Positions 63,830 through 64,000 of a stretch of DNA of 64,000 nucleotides are shown here, piece by piece. Within the stretch, counting starts at the first letter, position 1, and each line of letters starts with the position of its first letter. Both the position numbers and the translations under genes were made by a program. The notes under the pieces are model-generated. The model was not told the DNA's origin and did no database searches. It was given only the letters and a program-made list of their open reading frames with translations. Source of the DNA: Hydrogenovibrio marinus (GTDB lineage Bacteria; Pseudomonadota; Gammaproteobacteria; Thiomicrospirales; Thiomicrospiraceae); the NCBI RefSeq assembly GCF_013340845.1, contig NZ_AP020335.1, positions 1 to 64,000 of the forward strand, read 5' to 3'.

Positions 63830-64000
63830 CTAGAATAAATTAGCATTAATTAGGCTGTGTACCCATACGCTGGCGAAATAGCCTACAAGAATCGCAGGCA
63901 TCCACTTCAAGTGCCCCATAAAGGTATATTTGCCTTTTGATTGCCCCATCAGTGCAACACCAGCGGCAGACCCAATAGACAGCAAAGAACCCCCAACACC
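63830..64000 (-). CDS. nhaD: NhaD-type sodium/proton antiporter, C-terminal part
   Basis: An open frame enters from the right edge on the minus strand and ends at TAG 63830-63832; 56 residues are visible. GVGGSLLSIGSAAGVALMGQ, then YTFMGHLKWMPAILVGYFAS and WVHSLINANLF look like the end of NhaD antiporters (two TM helices). It is convergent with the globin-coupled cyclase gene. The start and most of the protein lie outside the window. Confidence 0.78.
   Translation of the reverse strand, partial: GVGGSLLSIGSAAGVALMGQSKGKYTFMGHLKWMPAILVGYFASVWVHSLINANLF

Overview
The window looks like a chromosome segment from a sulfur-oxidising, CO2-fixing gammaproteobacterium close to Hydrogenovibrio/Thiomicrospira. 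I infer this from a class I phosphoribulokinase, moderate-to-low GC, gammaproteobacterial-type housekeeping proteins, System II cytochrome c assembly genes, a cytochrome P460-like protein and several haem-linked c-di-GMP enzymes. The left edge begins about 100 bp upstream of dnaA, a common place to start numbering a circular genome. I see no rRNA, tRNA, CRISPR array, prophage or transposase.

Layout. 0.1-8.8 kb: dnaA-dnaN-recF-gyrB, interrupted between recF and gyrB by a SYLF/Ysc84 protein, a ChaN-like protein and a convergent Hsp20 gene. 9-10 kb: prk with its own promoter candidate and terminator. 10-15 kb: a minus-strand hemF-hslR-DUF389 group, an M48 lipoprotein peptidase and tsaC. 15-16.8 kb: a membrane diguanylate cyclase and a CMD/AhpD-like protein. 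17-22.6 kb: a tight eight-gene plus-strand operon (DUF3147, polysaccharide deacetylase, LysE exporter, MBL/beta-CASP nuclease, LapA, VIT1/CCC1 transporter, cytochrome b561, GNAT). 22.7-26.9 kb: FMN reductase, MFS transporter, patatin, a small Gly/Met-rich secreted protein and MarC. 26.9-29.6 kb: a minus-strand operon of a cytochrome P460-like protein with a two-component system. 29.8-33.9 kb: SulP, ZntB-type and APC transporters. 34-38.4 kb: an RMD1-like protein, a previously overlooked 30-residue membrane protein with strong expression signals, a Spy-like protein, a DUF3095 cyclase-like protein and thrB. 38.5-44.8 kb: polA, two outer-membrane-type proteins, DUF924 and engB. 44.9-48.7 kb: ResB/CcsA cytochrome c assembly plus a DsbA-like protein. 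48.8-51.4 kb: an acetolactate synthase-like enzyme, an unknown small protein and a nitroreductase. 51.5-57.6 kb: an AT-rich DnaA-box cluster, an OxyR-like regulator, MlaA and an RND efflux pair. 57.7-64 kb: a c-haem-sensing GGDEF-EAL protein, a Na/phosphate cotransporter, a globin-coupled diguanylate cyclase and the C-terminus of an NhaD antiporter.

The most striking unexplained signal is an 18-bp sequence (AAAATCTGCCAGGTTGGG or its complement) that occurs nine times. Seven copies are exact and two have one mismatch. Eight lie in gaps between transcription units, in both orientations; one lies inside a coding sequence. It is not a palindrome and not a terminator. Other items worth checking are the DnaA-box/iteron-like cluster at 51.5 kb, the 30-aa membrane protein behind a structured leader, an OxyR homologue whose resolving cysteine is replaced by tyrosine, and haem- or redox-coupled c-di-GMP signalling.
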